This document shows positions 50,368 to 62,525 of a stretch of DNA of 64,000 nucleotides, piece by piece. This DNA is from Pseudomonas mucoides. GTDB lineage: Bacteria > Pseudomonadota > Gammaproteobacteria > Pseudomonadales > Pseudomonadaceae. The DNA lies in contig NZ_JACOPW010000001.1 in NCBI RefSeq assembly GCF_015461845.1, forward strand, positions 1,748,757 to 1,812,756, given 5' to 3'. The translations under genes were made by a program, and so were the position numbers. The notes under the pieces were generated by a model that was not told the DNA's origin, ran no database searches, and saw nothing but the letters and a program-made list of their open reading frames with translations. Positions within the stretch are counted from its first letter, which is position 1. Every line of letters begins with the position of its first letter.

Positions 50368-51222
50368 TTACTTGATCAGGCCAACCCGCGAGAAATTCGG
50401 CAGGTGACTGAGTTTGGGTTCCGGCCAGCTCATCCAGACTGCGAAGGCCTTGCCGACGATATTCTTGTCGGGAACCATGCCCAGCAGATCCTTGGGAATG
50501 CTTGGATCATCCCAGTAGCGACTGTCGTTGGAGTTGTCGCGGTTGTCGCCCATCATGAAATAGTGCCCGGCGGGCACGGTCCACGAATGGTCCGGCGTGG
50601 CGCGATAGCGGCTCATTTCCTTGCGGATCAAGTGCTCGGCAACGCCGAGTTTTTCCTTGTAGAGCTCAGCGCTGCCCAGCGTGCCCGGCTCGGAGCCGAC
50701 CAGTTGCTCGGCAATCGACTCGCCGTTGACGAACAGACGCTTGTCGGCGGTGTAGCGAATCGTGTCGCCCGGCAGGCCCACTACACGCTTGATGTAGTTG
50801 ACGTTCGGATCGCTCGGGTAACGGAACACCATCACATCGCCGCGCTGCGGATCACCGACTTCGATGACTTTCTTGTCGATCACCGGCAGGCGGATCCCGT
50901 AAGAAAACTTGTTCACCAGAATGAAGTCGCCCACGTCCAGGGTCGGTTTCATCGAGCCGGACGGAATCTGGAACGGTTCCACCAGGAACGAACGCAGGAC
51001 CAGCACGATGAACAACACCGGGAAGAACGACTTGCCGTATTCGACCAGCAGCGGCTCTTTGTTCAGTTTCTCGATCACCACCCCGTCAGGCTGGCTGACG
51101 CTGCCCTGATAGGAGGCAATGGCAGCACGCCGACGCGGCGCCAGGAAAACCAGATCGAGCAACGCCAACAGGCCGCAGACGAACACGGCGATGACCAGCA
51201 ACAGCGGGAAATTTAGTGACAT
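50368..51222 (-). CDS. lepB: Signal peptidase I
   Basis: Inner-membrane protease cutting Sec and Tat signal peptides, 284 aa. Two N-terminal membrane segments (about 4-24 and 60-80) are followed by the catalytic Ser in IPSGSMKPTLDVGDF (about 91-105) and Lys in NVNYIKRVVGLPGD, with the GDNRDNSNDSRYWD box. It lies 5 nt after lepA on the same strand. Confidence 0.97.
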   Translation of the reverse strand: MSLNFPLLLVIAVFVCGLLALLDLVFLAPRRRAAIASYQGSVSQPDGVVIEKLNKEPLLVEYGKSFFPVLFIVLVLRSFLVEPFQIPSGSMKPTLDVGDFILVNKFSYGIRLPVIDKKVIEVGDPQRGDVMVFRYPSDPNVNYIKRVVGLPGDTIRYTADKRLFVNGESIAEQLVGSEPGTLGSAELYKEKLGVAEHLIRKEMSRYRATPDHSWTVPAGHYFMMGDNRDNSNDSRYWDDPSIPKDLLGMVPDKNIVGKAFAVWMSWPEPKLSHLPNFSRVGLIK

Positions 51223-51227
51223 AGGAC

Positions 51228-53027
51228 CTAACTATCCAACCTGAGCACTGCAAGGAAGGCTTCTTGTGGAATTTCCACGTTGCCGACTTGCTTCATGCGT
51301 TTTTTACCGGCCTTTTGCTTTTCAAGCAGTTTCTTCTTACGGCTAACGTCACCGCCGTAGCATTTGGCCAATACGTTCTTTCTGAGAGCCTTGACGGAGG
51401 TTCGCGCAATGATCTGCCCGCCAATGGCGGCCTGGATCGCGACGTCGAACATCTGGCGCGGAATCAGTTCTTTCATCTTCTCGGTCAGCTGGCGACCTTT
51501 GTAGTGCGCGTTATCCTTGTGCACGATCAGCGCCAGAGCGTCGACCTTGTCACCGTTGATCAGCACATCCAGTTTCACCAGACTAGCCGATTGATAACGA
51601 TCGAAATGGTAATCGAGCGACGCATAACCACGGCTGGTCGATTTCAGACGGTCGAAGAAGTCCAGGACCACCTCGTTCATCGGCAAATCGTAGGTCACCT
51701 GGACCTGGGAACCGAGGAACAACATGTCGTGTTGCACGCCACGTTTTTCGATGCACAGGGTAATGACGTTGCCCAGGTGCTCTTGCGGCACAAGAATATT
51801 GGCCCGCACGATCGGCTCACGCATGTCTTCGATCGAGGACAGGTCCGGAAGCTTCGACGGGTTATCGACGTAAATCGTTTCACCGGTTTTCAGCAACAGC
51901 TCGAAAATTACCGTCGGCGCCGTGGTGATCAGGTCCAGGTTGTACTCGCGCTCCAGGCGCTCCTGGATGATTTCCATGTGCAGCATGCCGAGGAACCCGC
52001 AACGGAAGCCGAAGCCCAGGGCGTCAGAGCTTTCCGGGGTGTACTGCAGGGACGAGTCGTTGAGCGTGAGCTTTTGCAGGGCTTCACGGAAATCTTCGAA
52101 GTCGTCGGAGCTGACCGGGAACAAACCGGCGTAAACCTGCGGCTGAATGCGTTTGAAACCTGGCAGCACGTCAACGTCTGGCGTCGAGCTCAAGGTCAGG
52201 GTGTCACCTACTGGCGCACCGTGAATGTCCTTGATGCTGGCGATGATGAAGCCTACTTCACCGGCCTTCAGGTCAACCGTCGGGGTGTGTTTCGGGTTGA
52301 AGACACCGACGCTGTCCACCAGGTGGATCTTGCCGGTGGATTTGACCAGGATCTTGTCGCCCTTCTTCACACGACCGTGACGCACACGCACCAGGGAAAC
52401 AACGCCCAAGTAGTTGTCGAACCAGGAGTCGATGATCAACGCTTGCAGCGGATCTTCGTAGTTGCCGGTCGGCGCAGGAATGGTCGCGACCAGGCGCTCG
52501 AGCACTTCGTCGACGCCCAGACCGGTCTTGGCCGAGCACTCGACCGCATCGGTAGCATCGATGCCGATGATTTTTTCGATTTCTTCTTTGACGCGGTCCG
52601 GATCGGCCTGTGGCAGGTCGATCTTGTTCAGGACCGGCATGACTTCCAGGCCCTGCTCGATCGCCGTGTAGCAGTTGGCAACCGACTGCGCTTCAACGCC
52701 CTGACCGGCATCGACCACCAGCAACGCACCTTCACAGGCCGCCAGCGACCGGCTGACTTCATAGGTGAAGTCAACGTGGCCGGGGGTGTCAATGAAGTTC
52801 AGCTGGTACTTGATGCCATCGCGAGCGGTGTAATAAAGGGTGACGCTGTGGGCCTTGATGGTGATCCCGCGTTCACGCTCCAGGTCCATGGAGTCCAGTA
52901 CCTGGGCTTCCATTTCGCGCTCGGCAAGGCCGCCGCACATCTGGATGAATCGATCAGCCAGCGTCGACTTGCCATGGTCAATGTGGGCGATGATGGAGAA
53001 ATTGCGGATATGACTCAAATCACTCAC
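51228..53027 (-). CDS. lepA: Elongation factor 4 (LepA)
   Basis: Translational GTPase acting on stalled or initiating ribosomes, 599 aa. G1 is [14 protein letters not shown] (about 14-27), switch [22 protein letters not shown], and the LepA-specific C-terminal domain ends with [19 protein letters not shown]. Shares the leftward operon lepA-lepB-rnc-era-recO-pdxJ. Upstream (53028-53197) I see no mucD, only the lptG terminator and a possible -10 TACAAT (53080-53085, minus). Confidence 0.98.
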   Translation of the reverse strand: MSDLSHIRNFSIIAHIDHGKSTLADRFIQMCGGLAEREMEAQVLDSMDLERERGITIKAHSVTLYYTARDGIKYQLNFIDTPGHVDFTYEVSRSLAACEGALLVVDAGQGVEAQSVANCYTAIEQGLEVMPVLNKIDLPQADPDRVKEEIEKIIGIDATDAVECSAKTGLGVDEVLERLVATIPAPTGNYEDPLQALIIDSWFDNYLGVVSLVRVRHGRVKKGDKILVKSTGKIHLVDSVGVFNPKHTPTVDLKAGEVGFIIASIKDIHGAPVGDTLTLSSTPDVDVLPGFKRIQPQVYAGLFPVSSDDFEDFREALQKLTLNDSSLQYTPESSDALGFGFRCGFLGMLHMEIIQERLEREYNLDLITTAPTVIFELLLKTGETIYVDNPSKLPDLSSIEDMREPIVRANILVPQEHLGNVITLCIEKRGVQHDMLFLGSQVQVTYDLPMNEVVLDFFDRLKSTSRGYASLDYHFDRYQSASLVKLDVLINGDKVDALALIVHKDNAHYKGRQLTEKMKELIPRQMFDVAIQAAIGGQIIARTSVKALRKNVLAKCYGGDVSRKKKLLEKQKAGKKRMKQVGNVEIPQEAFLAVLRLDS

Positions 53028-53134
53028 GGATCAACACTCAAAAAGGCTGCAGGCATAGCCCGCCGAAAAATAGCCGGGAATTGTACCTGATCCACGGCGC
53101 AAGCGTCACGTTCGCAGGTCAGACGGCACGTACA

Positions 53135-53166
53135 AAAACGCCCCGGTCTTGCGACAGGGGCGTTTC
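53135..53166 (-). terminator. Intrinsic terminator of lptF-lptG
   Basis: The stem AACGCCCC...GGGGCGTT (53137-53164) is followed on the minus strand by a run of five T, 32 nt beyond the lptG stop. It separates lptFG from lepA. Confidence 0.88.
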
Positions 53167-53197
53167 AGATGGCGACGGGGTCAGGAAAAACCCCCGA

Positions 53198-54259
53198 TCA
53201 ACCAGCCCGGCGCAACAGCCAGACGCCCGCCAGGGCACAGACACCGGCCGGAATCAGCACCGCAAACAGCGGCGAGAAACCGAACACCAGGCTCGAAGGC
53301 CCCAGCAAATCCTGGACGATACGGAAGGTGAAGCCCACCAGAACGCCGGTAAACACCCGCTGGCCGAGGGTCACAGAACGCAAAGGACCAAAGATGAAGG
53401 AAATCGCCATCAGTACCAGCGCCGCCGTCACCAGTGGCTGCAACACCTTGACCCAAAACGCCAGCCAGTAGCGGCCATTGCTCAGGCCCTGATCCGCCAG
53501 ATAGTGGATGTAACCCCACAATCCGCTGATCGACAGCGACTCGGGCGCCATCACCACGGTGTCCAGCAACTGCGGGCTCAGGGCAATATCCCAGCGCTCG
53601 ACGGGGGTGGTGACCACTTCGGTGCTCTTGTCATGGAACACCGTGGTCGTGACGTCGCTGAGCTGCCAGTGATCCTTGTCGAACTCGGCACGCTTGGCGA
53701 AGCTTGACGACAGCATGTGCCGCTCCTTATCGAAGCGATAGCGGGTCACACCGTAAAGAATGCCGTTGGGCTGCACCGAGTTGACGTGGATGAACTCATC
53801 ACCCTGGCGGTGCCACAAGCCATGCTTGGCGCTTTGCGCATCGCCACTGCCCTGGGCCAGCGAGCGGTTGGCTTGTGCCGTGACTTCGGTGGCCGGCGCC
53901 ACGTATTCGCCGATCAGCACGCCCACGACCATCAGGATCAGCATCGGCTTCATGACCGCCCAGACGATACGACCGATCGACACACCCGCGGCGCGCATGA
54001 TGGTCAGCTCACTGTTGCTGGCCAGACTGCCCAGGCCAATCAGGCACCCGATCAGTGCCGCCATTGGCAACATGTCGTAAAGACGGCGCGGCGCCGTCAG
54101 CAAGACGTAACTGGAAGCATCCATCAGCGTATAGGTATCGCTGACTTCGCTCATCTCGTCGATGAAGGCAAACAGTGTCGCCAGGCCGAGAATGATCCCC
54201 AGTACCGCCAGGATGGCCATGAATACGCTGCTACCGATGTAGCGATCGAGCTTAACCAC
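53198..54259 (-). CDS. lptG: LPS export ABC transporter permease LptG
   Basis: Inner-membrane permease of the Lpt machine that extracts lipopolysaccharide to the periplasmic bridge; 353 aa of the YjgP/YjgQ family. N-terminal MVKLDRYIGSSVFMAILAVL and membrane segments at about 10-35, 60-85 and 100-120, a periplasmic jellyroll (about 135-265), then three segments near the C-terminus. Its start overlaps the end of lptF by 8 nt. Confidence 0.95.
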   Translation of the reverse strand: MVKLDRYIGSSVFMAILAVLGIILGLATLFAFIDEMSEVSDTYTLMDASSYVLLTAPRRLYDMLPMAALIGCLIGLGSLASNSELTIMRAAGVSIGRIVWAVMKPMLILMVVGVLIGEYVAPATEVTAQANRSLAQGSGDAQSAKHGLWHRQGDEFIHVNSVQPNGILYGVTRYRFDKERHMLSSSFAKRAEFDKDHWQLSDVTTTVFHDKSTEVVTTPVERWDIALSPQLLDTVVMAPESLSISGLWGYIHYLADQGLSNGRYWLAFWVKVLQPLVTAALVLMAISFIFGPLRSVTLGQRVFTGVLVGFTFRIVQDLLGPSSLVFGFSPLFAVLIPAGVCALAGVWLLRRAG

Positions 54260-55370
54260 GAGCCACCTCCAGCGCGCTGCGGCGACTCGCCATCTTCAGG
54301 CGCAACGGCTCCCAGTAAAGCAACCCGAGTCCAATGATCAGAAACACCCCGTGAACCCACCACAACCCAAGGGCCGGCGGGATCTTGCCCTTATCGAGGG
54401 CGCCACGGGCGGCAATCAGGATGGTCAAGTAAGCCATATAAAGAAGAATCGCCGGCAGCAGCTTGAGGAAACGGCCCTGGCGCGGGTTGACCCGCGACAA
54501 CGGCACCGCCATTAGCGTCACGATGAACACCAGCAACGGCAAGGACAGACGCCATTGCAACTCGGCGCGCAAGCGCGTGTCCTCGGTCCCCATCAAGGAA
54601 CGAGTGCTCATCGCATCACGGTCGGTCACTTCGTCACTGACGTCCGGCTTTGGCAGCAATACCCCGTACTCGTCGTACTTGATCGCGCGATAGTCGGCCT
54701 GCCCCGGATTACCGTCATAGCGATAACCGTTGTCGAGAATCAGGTAGCGGTTGCCGTCCGGGCGGATTTCCTGGCGGCCCTTCTCGGCCACCAGCACGGA
54801 AATCCCGCGATCCTTCTGGTCAGAGTTGGTGTTCTTCTGCGAAATGAACACACCTGCCAGATTGACGCGATCATCGGTCAACTGTTCGGTGTAGGTCACC
54901 CGGGTCCCGTCACGCAACGCCTGGAAGCGACCCGGCTCGAGGGTATCGAACTCGGTCAGCGCATCCTGTTTATTCAGCAGCAGCTGGAACTGATTGGCAC
55001 CTTGTGGCGCCAGGCTCAGGCTCAGCCAGGCCACGATCAACGCCACCAGCGTGGCCGGAAACAGGGTAATGACAAACAGTCGCTGCTGGCTCATGCCGGT
55101 GGCCGACAGCACGGTCATTTCGCTTTCGAGGTACAGGCGACCGTACGCCAGCAGGATCCCGAGAAACAGGCCCAGCGGCAGAATCAGCTGCAGGAAACCC
55201 GGCAGGCGAAAGCCCATGATCAGGAACAGCGAGCCCGGATCCAGCAGGCCCGAGGCCGCCTGGGCGAGGTATTTGATGAAGCGACCGCTCATGATGATGA
55301 CCAGCAGCACGGCGCTGACTGCGCTCAAGGTCAACAGGACTTCGCGGGACAGATAACGGAAGACAATCAA
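54252..55370 (-). CDS. lptF: LPS export ABC transporter permease LptF
   Basis: Partner permease of LptG, 372 aa with the same layout (TM1-3, periplasmic domain around 130-260, TM4-6). TTG at 55370 fits best: IVFRYLSREVLLTLSAV matches the usual start, and GGAG is 7 nt upstream. A GTG at 55379 would be only one nt from GGAG. Upstream it diverges from pepA. Confidence 0.93.
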   Translation of the reverse strand: MIVFRYLSREVLLTLSAVSAVLLVIIMSGRFIKYLAQAASGLLDPGSLFLIMGFRLPGFLQLILPLGLFLGILLAYGRLYLESEMTVLSATGMSQQRLFVITLFPATLVALIVAWLSLSLAPQGANQFQLLLNKQDALTEFDTLEPGRFQALRDGTRVTYTEQLTDDRVNLAGVFISQKNTNSDQKDRGISVLVAEKGRQEIRPDGNRYLILDNGYRYDGNPGQADYRAIKYDEYGVLLPKPDVSDEVTDRDAMSTRSLMGTEDTRLRAELQWRLSLPLLVFIVTLMAVPLSRVNPRQGRFLKLLPAILLYMAYLTILIAARGALDKGKIPPALGLWWVHGVFLIIGLGLLYWEPLRLKMASRRSALEVARG

Positions 55371-55591
55371 ACCAGACACTCCAGGGTTGTCAGGCTAAGG
55401 CGGCCAAACAAGCAAACGTATCAGACAGCCTGCAGGGCAGAGCCGCCGAAAAAGATGGCGCATTATCCTGTGAATGAGTGCCCCTGTCACTGCGCATGCT
55501 CAAGCTGGCGTTCAATGCGTTGAAGATCGTACAACCGAGGGTTGTCAGGCGCAGGGAGCGAGGTTCAAACTGCGGCCTTTGTCGCGGGCCG

Positions 55592-55619
55592 TGACCTGCG
55601 TCTTACCATCTATATAAGC
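55592..55619 (+). promoter_or_regulatory. Candidate pepA promoter
   Basis: GTGACC and TATAAG (about 55592-55597 and 55614-55619) are separated by about 16 nt, near 60 nt upstream of the pepA ATG. The divergent 308-nt lptF-pepA region also has a 13-nt direct repeat AGGGTTGTCAGGC at 55383 and 55538. No gene is seen in the gap. Confidence 0.4.
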
Positions 55620-55657
55620 AAGCGTCTGTGCGTCGCCGTTTTGCCCACGCACGTTGA

Positions 55658-57169
<1,512 letters not shown>

Positions 57170-57229
57170 AACCGATGAACCGGGGTGGCGTTGCCTTTGG
57201 GTGACGCCGCGCCTGGCTCAGGAACCGCA

Positions 57230-57658
57230 ATGACCAAAGTCGACTTCTATATCCTGCCCAGCGCCGATCCTTCGGCACGCCTGGATTTCGCCTGCAAGCT
57301 CACCGAAAAAGCCTGGCGCATGGGCCACCGCATTTACCTGCATTGCAGCGATGCTAGCCAGCGCGACGACCTTGATGCGCGCCTTTGGGCGTTCAAGGGC
57401 GAAAGCTTCGTCCCTCATGGGCCCGCCGACAGTGAACCGGACGGTTTGATTGTGCTGGGACTGGGTGAAGACTGCGGTCAGCACCAGGACCTGCTGGTCA
57501 ATCTCGACCTGAAAGTGCCGGTATTCGCCAACAAATTTGCCCGCGTGGCGGAAATAGTGGTGGAAGATCCGACGATTCGTGCGGCTGCGCGGGAGAGTTT
57601 CCGTTTCTACCGCGAACAGGGCTATCCTCTGCAAGACCACCGTTTACAGCGACTCTGA
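57230..57658 (+). CDS. holC: DNA polymerase III subunit chi
   Basis: Clamp-loader accessory subunit that links the replisome to SSB, 142 aa from the ATG at 57230 (AGGAA upstream). Family stretches: KVDFYILPSADPSARLDFAC, LTEKAWRMGHRIYLHCSD, WAFKGESFVPHG, and the C-terminal RFYREQGYPLQDHRLQRL. An upstream ATG at 57185 is unlikely. Confidence 0.94.
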   Translation: MTKVDFYILPSADPSARLDFACKLTEKAWRMGHRIYLHCSDASQRDDLDARLWAFKGESFVPHGPADSEPDGLIVLGLGEDCGQHQDLLVNLDLKVPVFANKFARVAEIVVEDPTIRAAARESFRFYREQGYPLQDHRLQRL

Positions 57659-57666
57659 GCATTCCG

Positions 57667-58056
57667 ATGGACACTCCGAAACCGCAGCAAAAGTCCGCGC
57701 ACCTGCTGGACGACCTCGAGTCGATCCGCCAATTGCTCGGCGATGACAACCTGCAACCTCCGCTGCTGACCGACACGGTCATCGACGGTGATCAGGAACA
57801 GATTCCCATGTTGTTCGAGTCTGTCGGCAATGTGCCGCAGCCGGTCGAACCGACACCACCGCCCGCCCCTGCCGCGCAACCCGCGCCGAACACCAGCAAA
57901 GGCCCCGACGCCCTGCTGCACCTGGACGGCGAACTGCGCGCTGCTGCGATGTTGATCATGCAAGACGTGATCGACGACTTCGCCCCGCATATTGAAACCG
58001 AAATCAAACGTCGCCTTGAAGCGCGGATGGAACGGCTTCTCAGCCAATACGAATAA
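57667..58056 (+). CDS. Hypothetical protein between holC and valS
   Basis: A 129-aa protein, 8 nt after holC. N-terminal SAHLLDDLESIRQLLGD helix, a Pro/Ala-rich linker (about 60-75: VEPTPPPAPAAQPAPN), and a C-terminal amphipathic helix (IMQDVIDDFAPHIETEIKRR LEARMERLL) suited to coiled-coil pairing. I recall a small gene here in other pseudomonads, sometimes labelled as pol III related. No function can be assigned. It looks translated: same strand, tight spacing, GC-rich third positions. Confidence 0.75.
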   Translation: MDTPKPQQKSAHLLDDLESIRQLLGDDNLQPPLLTDTVIDGDQEQIPMLFESVGNVPQPVEPTPPPAPAAQPAPNTSKGPDALLHLDGELRAAAMLIMQDVIDDFAPHIETEIKRRLEARMERLLSQYE

Positions 58057-58074
58057 CCAGAATCCCCCCAATCC

Positions 58075-58166
58075 CTGTGGGAGCGAGCTTGCTCGCGATG
58101 AGGCCATAACCTTCAACATCCATGTTGACCGACCGACCGCCATCGCGAGCAAGCTCGCTCCCACAG
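58075..58166. repeat. REPIN, copy G, upstream of valS
   Basis: Arms CTGTGGGAGCGAGCTTGCTC and GAGCAAGCTCGCTCCCACAG enclose a spacer with TTCAACATCCATGTTGA. It lies in the 223-nt gap between the small hypothetical gene and valS. Confidence 0.88.
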
Positions 58167-58279
58167 TAGATCAGCGCTGGATTTGACTGCGCCCTGTCCG
58201 CACCTGCTCGCCCTGCGCCCCATGCCCCGCTATACTTGCCGGCTTTTCCTGAATAAATGCCAATAGGGTCCCGCCGCGC

Positions 58280-61126
58280 ATGGATAAGACCTACCAGCCG
58301 CACGCCATTGAAACTTCCTGGTACAACACTTGGGAGTCTGAGAATTACTTCGCCCCGCAAGGCGCGGGCGAGTCCTACACCATCATGATCCCGCCGCCGA
58401 ACGTCACCGGCAGCCTGCACATGGGTCACGGCTTCAACAACGCGATCATGGACGCCCTGATCCGTTTCCGCCGCATGCAGGGTCGCAACACCCTGTGGCA
58501 GCCGGGCACCGACCACGCCGGTATCGCCACGCAGATGCTGGTGGAGCGTCAACTCGAAGCCAAAGGCCAGAGCCGCCACGACCTGGGTCGCGAGAAATTT
58601 CTCGAGAAAATCTGGGAATGGAAGGATGAATCCGGCGGCAACATCAGCCGTCAGATCCGTCGCCTCGGCTCGTCCGTCGACTGGAGCCGCGAGCGCTTCA
58701 CCATGGATGACGGCCTCTCGGAATCGGTGAAAGAAGCCTTCGTGCGCCTGCATGAAGACGGCCTGATCTACCGCGGCAAGCGTCTGGTCAACTGGGACAC
58801 CAAGTTGCACACGGCGATTTCCGACCTCGAAGTGGAAAACCACGACGAGAAAGGTTTCCTGTGGAACCTCAAGTACCCGCTGGCCGACGGCGTCAAAACC
58901 GCGGAAGGCAATGATTACCTGATCGTCGCGACCACTCGCCCGGAAACCATGCTCGGCGACGCCGCCGTCGCGGTTAACCCGAACGATGAACGCTACAAAG
59001 CTCTGATCGGAAAATTTGTCGAGCTGCCGCTGGTCGGCCGCCGCATCCCGATCATCGCCGACGATTACTGCGACCCTGAATTCGGCACCGGCTGCGTGAA
59101 AATCACCCCGGCCCACGATTTCAACGACTACGAAGTCGGCAAACGCCACAACCTGCCACTGCTGAACATCTTCGACAAAAACGCTGCCGTACTGCCGGCC
59201 TGCCAGGTGTTCAACCTCGACGGCACGCTGAACGAAAGCATCGACGGCAAGATCCCGGCCGAATACGCCGGCCTCGACCGCTTTGAAGCCCGCAAGCAAA
59301 TCGTTGCTGCATTCGACGCCGCCGGTCTGCTGGTCAGCGTCAATGATCACGCCCTGAAAGTGCCGAAAGGCGACCGCTCCGGAACGATCATCGAGCCATG
59401 GCTGACCGACCAGTGGTACGTGTCGACCAAGCCGTTGGCCGAGCCAGCGATTGCAGCCGTTGAAGATGGCCGCATCCAGTTCGTGCCCAAGCAATACGAA
59501 AACATGTACTTCTCGTGGATGCGCGACATCCAGGATTGGTGCATCAGCCGTCAGTTGTGGTGGGGCCACCGGATTCCGGCCTGGTACGACGAGTCGGGCA
59601 AAGTCTACGTCGGTCGCGACGAAGCCGAAGTGCGCGCCAAGAACAATCTCGGTCCGGACATTGCGCTGCAACAGGACAACGACGTTCTCGACACCTGGTT
59701 CAGTTCGGGCCTGTGGACCTTTTCCACGCTCGGCTGGCCTGAGCAGACCGAATTCCTGAAAAAATTCCACTCCACCGATGTGCTGGTGACCGGTTTCGAC
59801 ATCATTTTCTTCTGGGTTGCCCGGATGATCATGCTCACCATGCATTTGGTGAAGAACGAAGACGGCACGCCGCAGGTTCCGTTCAAGACCGTTTATGTGC
59901 ACGGCCTGGTGCGTGATGGCCAAGGCCAGAAGATGTCCAAGTCCAAGGGCAACGTCCTGGACCCGCTGGACATCATCGACGGTATCGAACTGGAAGAGCT
60001 GGTACAGAAACGCACCTCCGGCCTGATGCAGCCGAAACTGGCGAAGAAGATCGAGAAGCAGACCCGCGACGAGTTCGCCGACGGTATCGCCAGCTACGGC
60101 ACCGACGCCCTGCGCTTCACCTTCTGCTCGCTGGCGTCCACCGGTCGTGACATCAAGTTCGACATGGGCCGCGTTGAAGGCTATCGCAACTTCTGCAACA
60201 AGATCTGGAACGCCGCGCGTTATGTTCTGGACAAGGGCGAAGACTGCGGCCAGAACGGCGAAGCCTACGAACTGTCCCTGGCGGATCGCTGGATCATCTC
60301 GCAGCTGCAACGCACCGAAGCCGAAGTGACCCGTCAACTCGACCAGTTCCGTTTCGACCTGGCGGCGCAAGCCCTGTACGAGTTCATCTGGAACCAGTAT
60401 TGCGACTGGTACCTGGAACTGTCCAAGCCTGTGCTGTGGGACGAAAACGCGCCGGTCGAGCGTCAGCGCGGCACCCGCCGTACACTGGTTCGCGTCCTGG
60501 AAGTGGCGTTGCGTCTGGCGCACCCGTTCATGCCGTTCATCACCGAAGAAATCTGGCAGCGCATCGCGCCGCTGGCCGGTATTCAGGGCAAGACGATCAT
60601 GCTGCAACCTTGGCCAGTGGCCAATGAAGAGCGCATCGATCCGGCCGCCGAAGACGACATCGAATGGCTCAAGGAACTGATGCTCGGCACGCGTAACATC
60701 CGTGGCGAAATGAACATTGGTCCTGGCAAACCGCTGCCGATCTACCTGAAGAACGTCAGCGCTGAAGACCAGCGCCGTCTCACCGAGAACGAAGCACTGT
60801 TGAAGAAGCTGGCTCGTCTTGAATCGATCACGGTGTTGGCTGCCGGCGAAGAAGCACCGCTGTCCGCCACCGCACTGGTGGGCGAGATGGAAGTGCTGGT
60901 GCCGATGGCTGGCCTGATCGACAAGGACGCCGAACTGGCGCGCCTGGACAAGGAAATCCTGCGTCTGCAGGGAGAAGTCCAACGCGTCGGTGGCAAGCTG
61001 TCCAACGCTGGTTTCGTCGACAAGGCTCCGGCTGAAGTCATCGAGAAAGAGCGCGCCAAACTGGCCGAAGCCGAACAGGCTTTGGGCAAGCTGGCCGAGC
61101 AGCATGCGCGGATTGCCAGTCTGTAA
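58280..61126 (+). CDS. valS: Valyl-tRNA synthetase
   Basis: Class I aminoacyl-tRNA synthetase, 948 aa. HIGH motif region [15 protein letters not shown] (about 41-55), editing domain in the middle, KMSKS region [15 protein letters not shown] (about 553-567), anticodon-binding and a C-terminal coiled coil ([20 protein letters not shown], about 895-914). Preceded by a REPIN and followed by a strong terminator. Confidence 0.98.
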   Translation: MDKTYQPHAIETSWYNTWESENYFAPQGAGESYTIMIPPPNVTGSLHMGHGFNNAIMDALIRFRRMQGRNTLWQPGTDHAGIATQMLVERQLEAKGQSRHDLGREKFLEKIWEWKDESGGNISRQIRRLGSSVDWSRERFTMDDGLSESVKEAFVRLHEDGLIYRGKRLVNWDTKLHTAISDLEVENHDEKGFLWNLKYPLADGVKTAEGNDYLIVATTRPETMLGDAAVAVNPNDERYKALIGKFVELPLVGRRIPIIADDYCDPEFGTGCVKITPAHDFNDYEVGKRHNLPLLNIFDKNAAVLPACQVFNLDGTLNESIDGKIPAEYAGLDRFEARKQIVAAFDAAGLLVSVNDHALKVPKGDRSGTIIEPWLTDQWYVSTKPLAEPAIAAVEDGRIQFVPKQYENMYFSWMRDIQDWCISRQLWWGHRIPAWYDESGKVYVGRDEAEVRAKNNLGPDIALQQDNDVLDTWFSSGLWTFSTLGWPEQTEFLKKFHSTDVLVTGFDIIFFWVARMIMLTMHLVKNEDGTPQVPFKTVYVHGLVRDGQGQKMSKSKGNVLDPLDIIDGIELEELVQKRTSGLMQPKLAKKIEKQTRDEFADGIASYGTDALRFTFCSLASTGRDIKFDMGRVEGYRNFCNKIWNAARYVLDKGEDCGQNGEAYELSLADRWIISQLQRTEAEVTRQLDQFRFDLAAQALYEFIWNQYCDWYLELSKPVLWDENAPVERQRGTRRTLVRVLEVALRLAHPFMPFITEEIWQRIAPLAGIQGKTIMLQPWPVANEERIDPAAEDDIEWLKELMLGTRNIRGEMNIGPGKPLPIYLKNVSAEDQRRLTENEALLKKLARLESITVLAAGEEAPLSATALVGEMEVLVPMAGLIDKDAELARLDKEILRLQGEVQRVGGKLSNAGFVDKAPAEVIEKERAKLAEAEQALGKLAEQHARIASL

Positions 61127-61145
61127 CGGCACATCGCAATGAAAG

Positions 61146-61174
61146 AGGGAGGCCCGTAACGGCCTCCCTTTTTT
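61146..61174 (+). terminator. valS terminator
   Basis: The stem GGGAGGCC...GGCCTCCC with loop CGTAAC (61147-61168) is followed by six T, 20 nt after the stop. Confidence 0.92.
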
Positions 61175-61205
61175 GTGCCTGCCCCTTTCCCTCAAACGCC
61201 GAATG

Positions 61206-61304
61206 CCCCCTGTAGGAGTGAGCCTGCTCGCGATAGCGGCCCATCAGTCGACATCATCGTTACTGACACGCAGCCATCGCGAGCAGGCTCACTCCTACAG
61301 GGGG
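61206..61304. repeat. REPIN, copy H, upstream of rlmF
   Basis: CCCCCTGTAGGAGTGAGCCT and AGGCTCACTCCTACAGGGGG are perfect inverted arms around a spacer of about 50 nt (inner part GTCGACATCATCGTTACTGAC). The arm core (GTAGGAGTGAGC) differs from the GTGGGAGCGGGC copies, a separate subgroup. Confidence 0.85.
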
Positions 61305-61392
61305 AATCTGGTGTTTGTCACAATTGGGTTCACAACGGCTGGATGTGGGACAATACCCGTCACTTTTAGCCATACCCGAATCGACAACGCCC

Positions 61393-62415
61393 ATGAACGC
61401 CCCCCGCACACCAAGACCTGCGCGCAAAAAGCCTGACACCGCCACCCCGGCCAAAGCCGTGGAACCGCGTGAAAAAGCCAACCTGCACCCGCGCAACCGC
61501 CATCAGGGTCGCTACGACTTCCCGGCACTGATCAAAACCACGCCGGAACTGGCGAAGTTCGTGATCATCAACCCGTACGGCAAGGAAAGCATCGACTTCG
61601 CCAGCCCCGACGCGGTGCGTGTGTTCAACCGGGCGTTGCTCAAGTCGTTTTACGGCATCGCGCATTGGGACATCCCGGCGGATTACCTCTGCCCACCGGT
61701 TCCGGGGCGTGCCGACTACGTGCACTTCCTCGCCGACTTGCTGGCCAGCGTCAATGACGGTGAAATCCCTCGCGGCGCGCCGGTCAAAGTGCTCGACATC
61801 GGCATGGGCGCCAACTGTGTCTATCCGTTGATCGGCTACAGCGACTACCGCTGGCACTTCCTCGGTTCGGAAATCGACCCGACGGCCGTCGCTGCCGCCA
61901 AAGCCATCGTGCAGTCCAACGGTCTGAATAAAGCCATCCAGTTGCGTCAGCAAAATAATCCCAAGCACATCCTGCTGGGCTTGCTGGAGCCGGGTGAACG
62001 CTTTGACCTGACCATGTGCAACCCGCCGTTCCACGCCTCGATGGACGAAGCGACCAAGGGCAGCGAGCGTAAATGGCGTGCCCTGGGCCGTGCCGACCCG
62101 AAACGTAAATTGCCGGTGCTGAACTTCGGTGGTCAATCGGCTGAGTTGTGGTGTGAAGGCGGCGAAGCGCGGTTTGTGACGCAACTGATCGCCGAAAGTG
62201 CGAGTTTCCAGCATAAAGTGCTGTGGTTCAGCACGCTGGTCTCGAAGGCCTCGAACCTGCCTGCAATCCAGACGGCACTGAAAAAAGCCGGTGTGCTGGA
62301 AAGCCAGGTGGTGGAAATGTCCCAGGGCCAGAAGCAGAGCCGCTTCGTGGCCTGGACCTTCCAGACCAAATCCGAGCAGCAGGTCTGGCGCGAACGCTGG
62401 GTTCGCAAGAGCTAA
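61393..62415 (+). CDS. rlmF: 23S rRNA (adenine-N6)-methyltransferase RlmF
   Basis: SAM-dependent methyltransferase making m6A1618 in 23S rRNA, 340 aa from the ATG at 61393. A basic N-terminus (about 1-35) precedes [21 protein letters not shown] motif is [18 protein letters not shown] (about 134-151) and catalytic NPPF lies in [13 protein letters not shown] (about 212). Order valS-rlmF-HU matches other pseudomonads as I recall. Confidence 0.94.
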   Translation: MNAPRTPRPARKKPDTATPAKAVEPREKANLHPRNRHQGRYDFPALIKTTPELAKFVIINPYGKESIDFASPDAVRVFNRALLKSFYGIAHWDIPADYLCPPVPGRADYVHFLADLLASVNDGEIPRGAPVKVLDIGMGANCVYPLIGYSDYRWHFLGSEIDPTAVAAAKAIVQSNGLNKAIQLRQQNNPKHILLGLLEPGERFDLTMCNPPFHASMDEATKGSERKWRALGRADPKRKLPVLNFGGQSAELWCEGGEARFVTQLIAESASFQHKVLWFSTLVSKASNLPAIQTALKKAGVLESQVVEMSQGQKQSRFVAWTFQTKSEQQVWRERWVRKS

Positions 62416-62474
62416 GCAGGCTCACTCCTGCGTTGGTTCAGCGGTGGTGCAGGACAATCGCTGAATCGCAGACA

Positions 62475-62518
62475 TAAAAAAACCGTGTCCGGATTGCTCC
62501 GGAGCACGGTTTTTTTTA
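62475..62518. terminator. Bidirectional terminator (rlmF / hup)
   Basis: AAAAAAACCGTG, a second stem TCCGG...CCGGA, then GCACGGTTTTTTTT. A run of T on both strands. It lies between the convergent rlmF and HU genes. Confidence 0.9.
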
Positions 62519-62525
62519 ACAAGTC

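Noticed and set aside
58040..61195. Open frame of 1051 codons on the minus strand opposite valS
   Set aside because: Antisense shadow of valS; it even reads through the two flanking REP elements, which real genes would not do.
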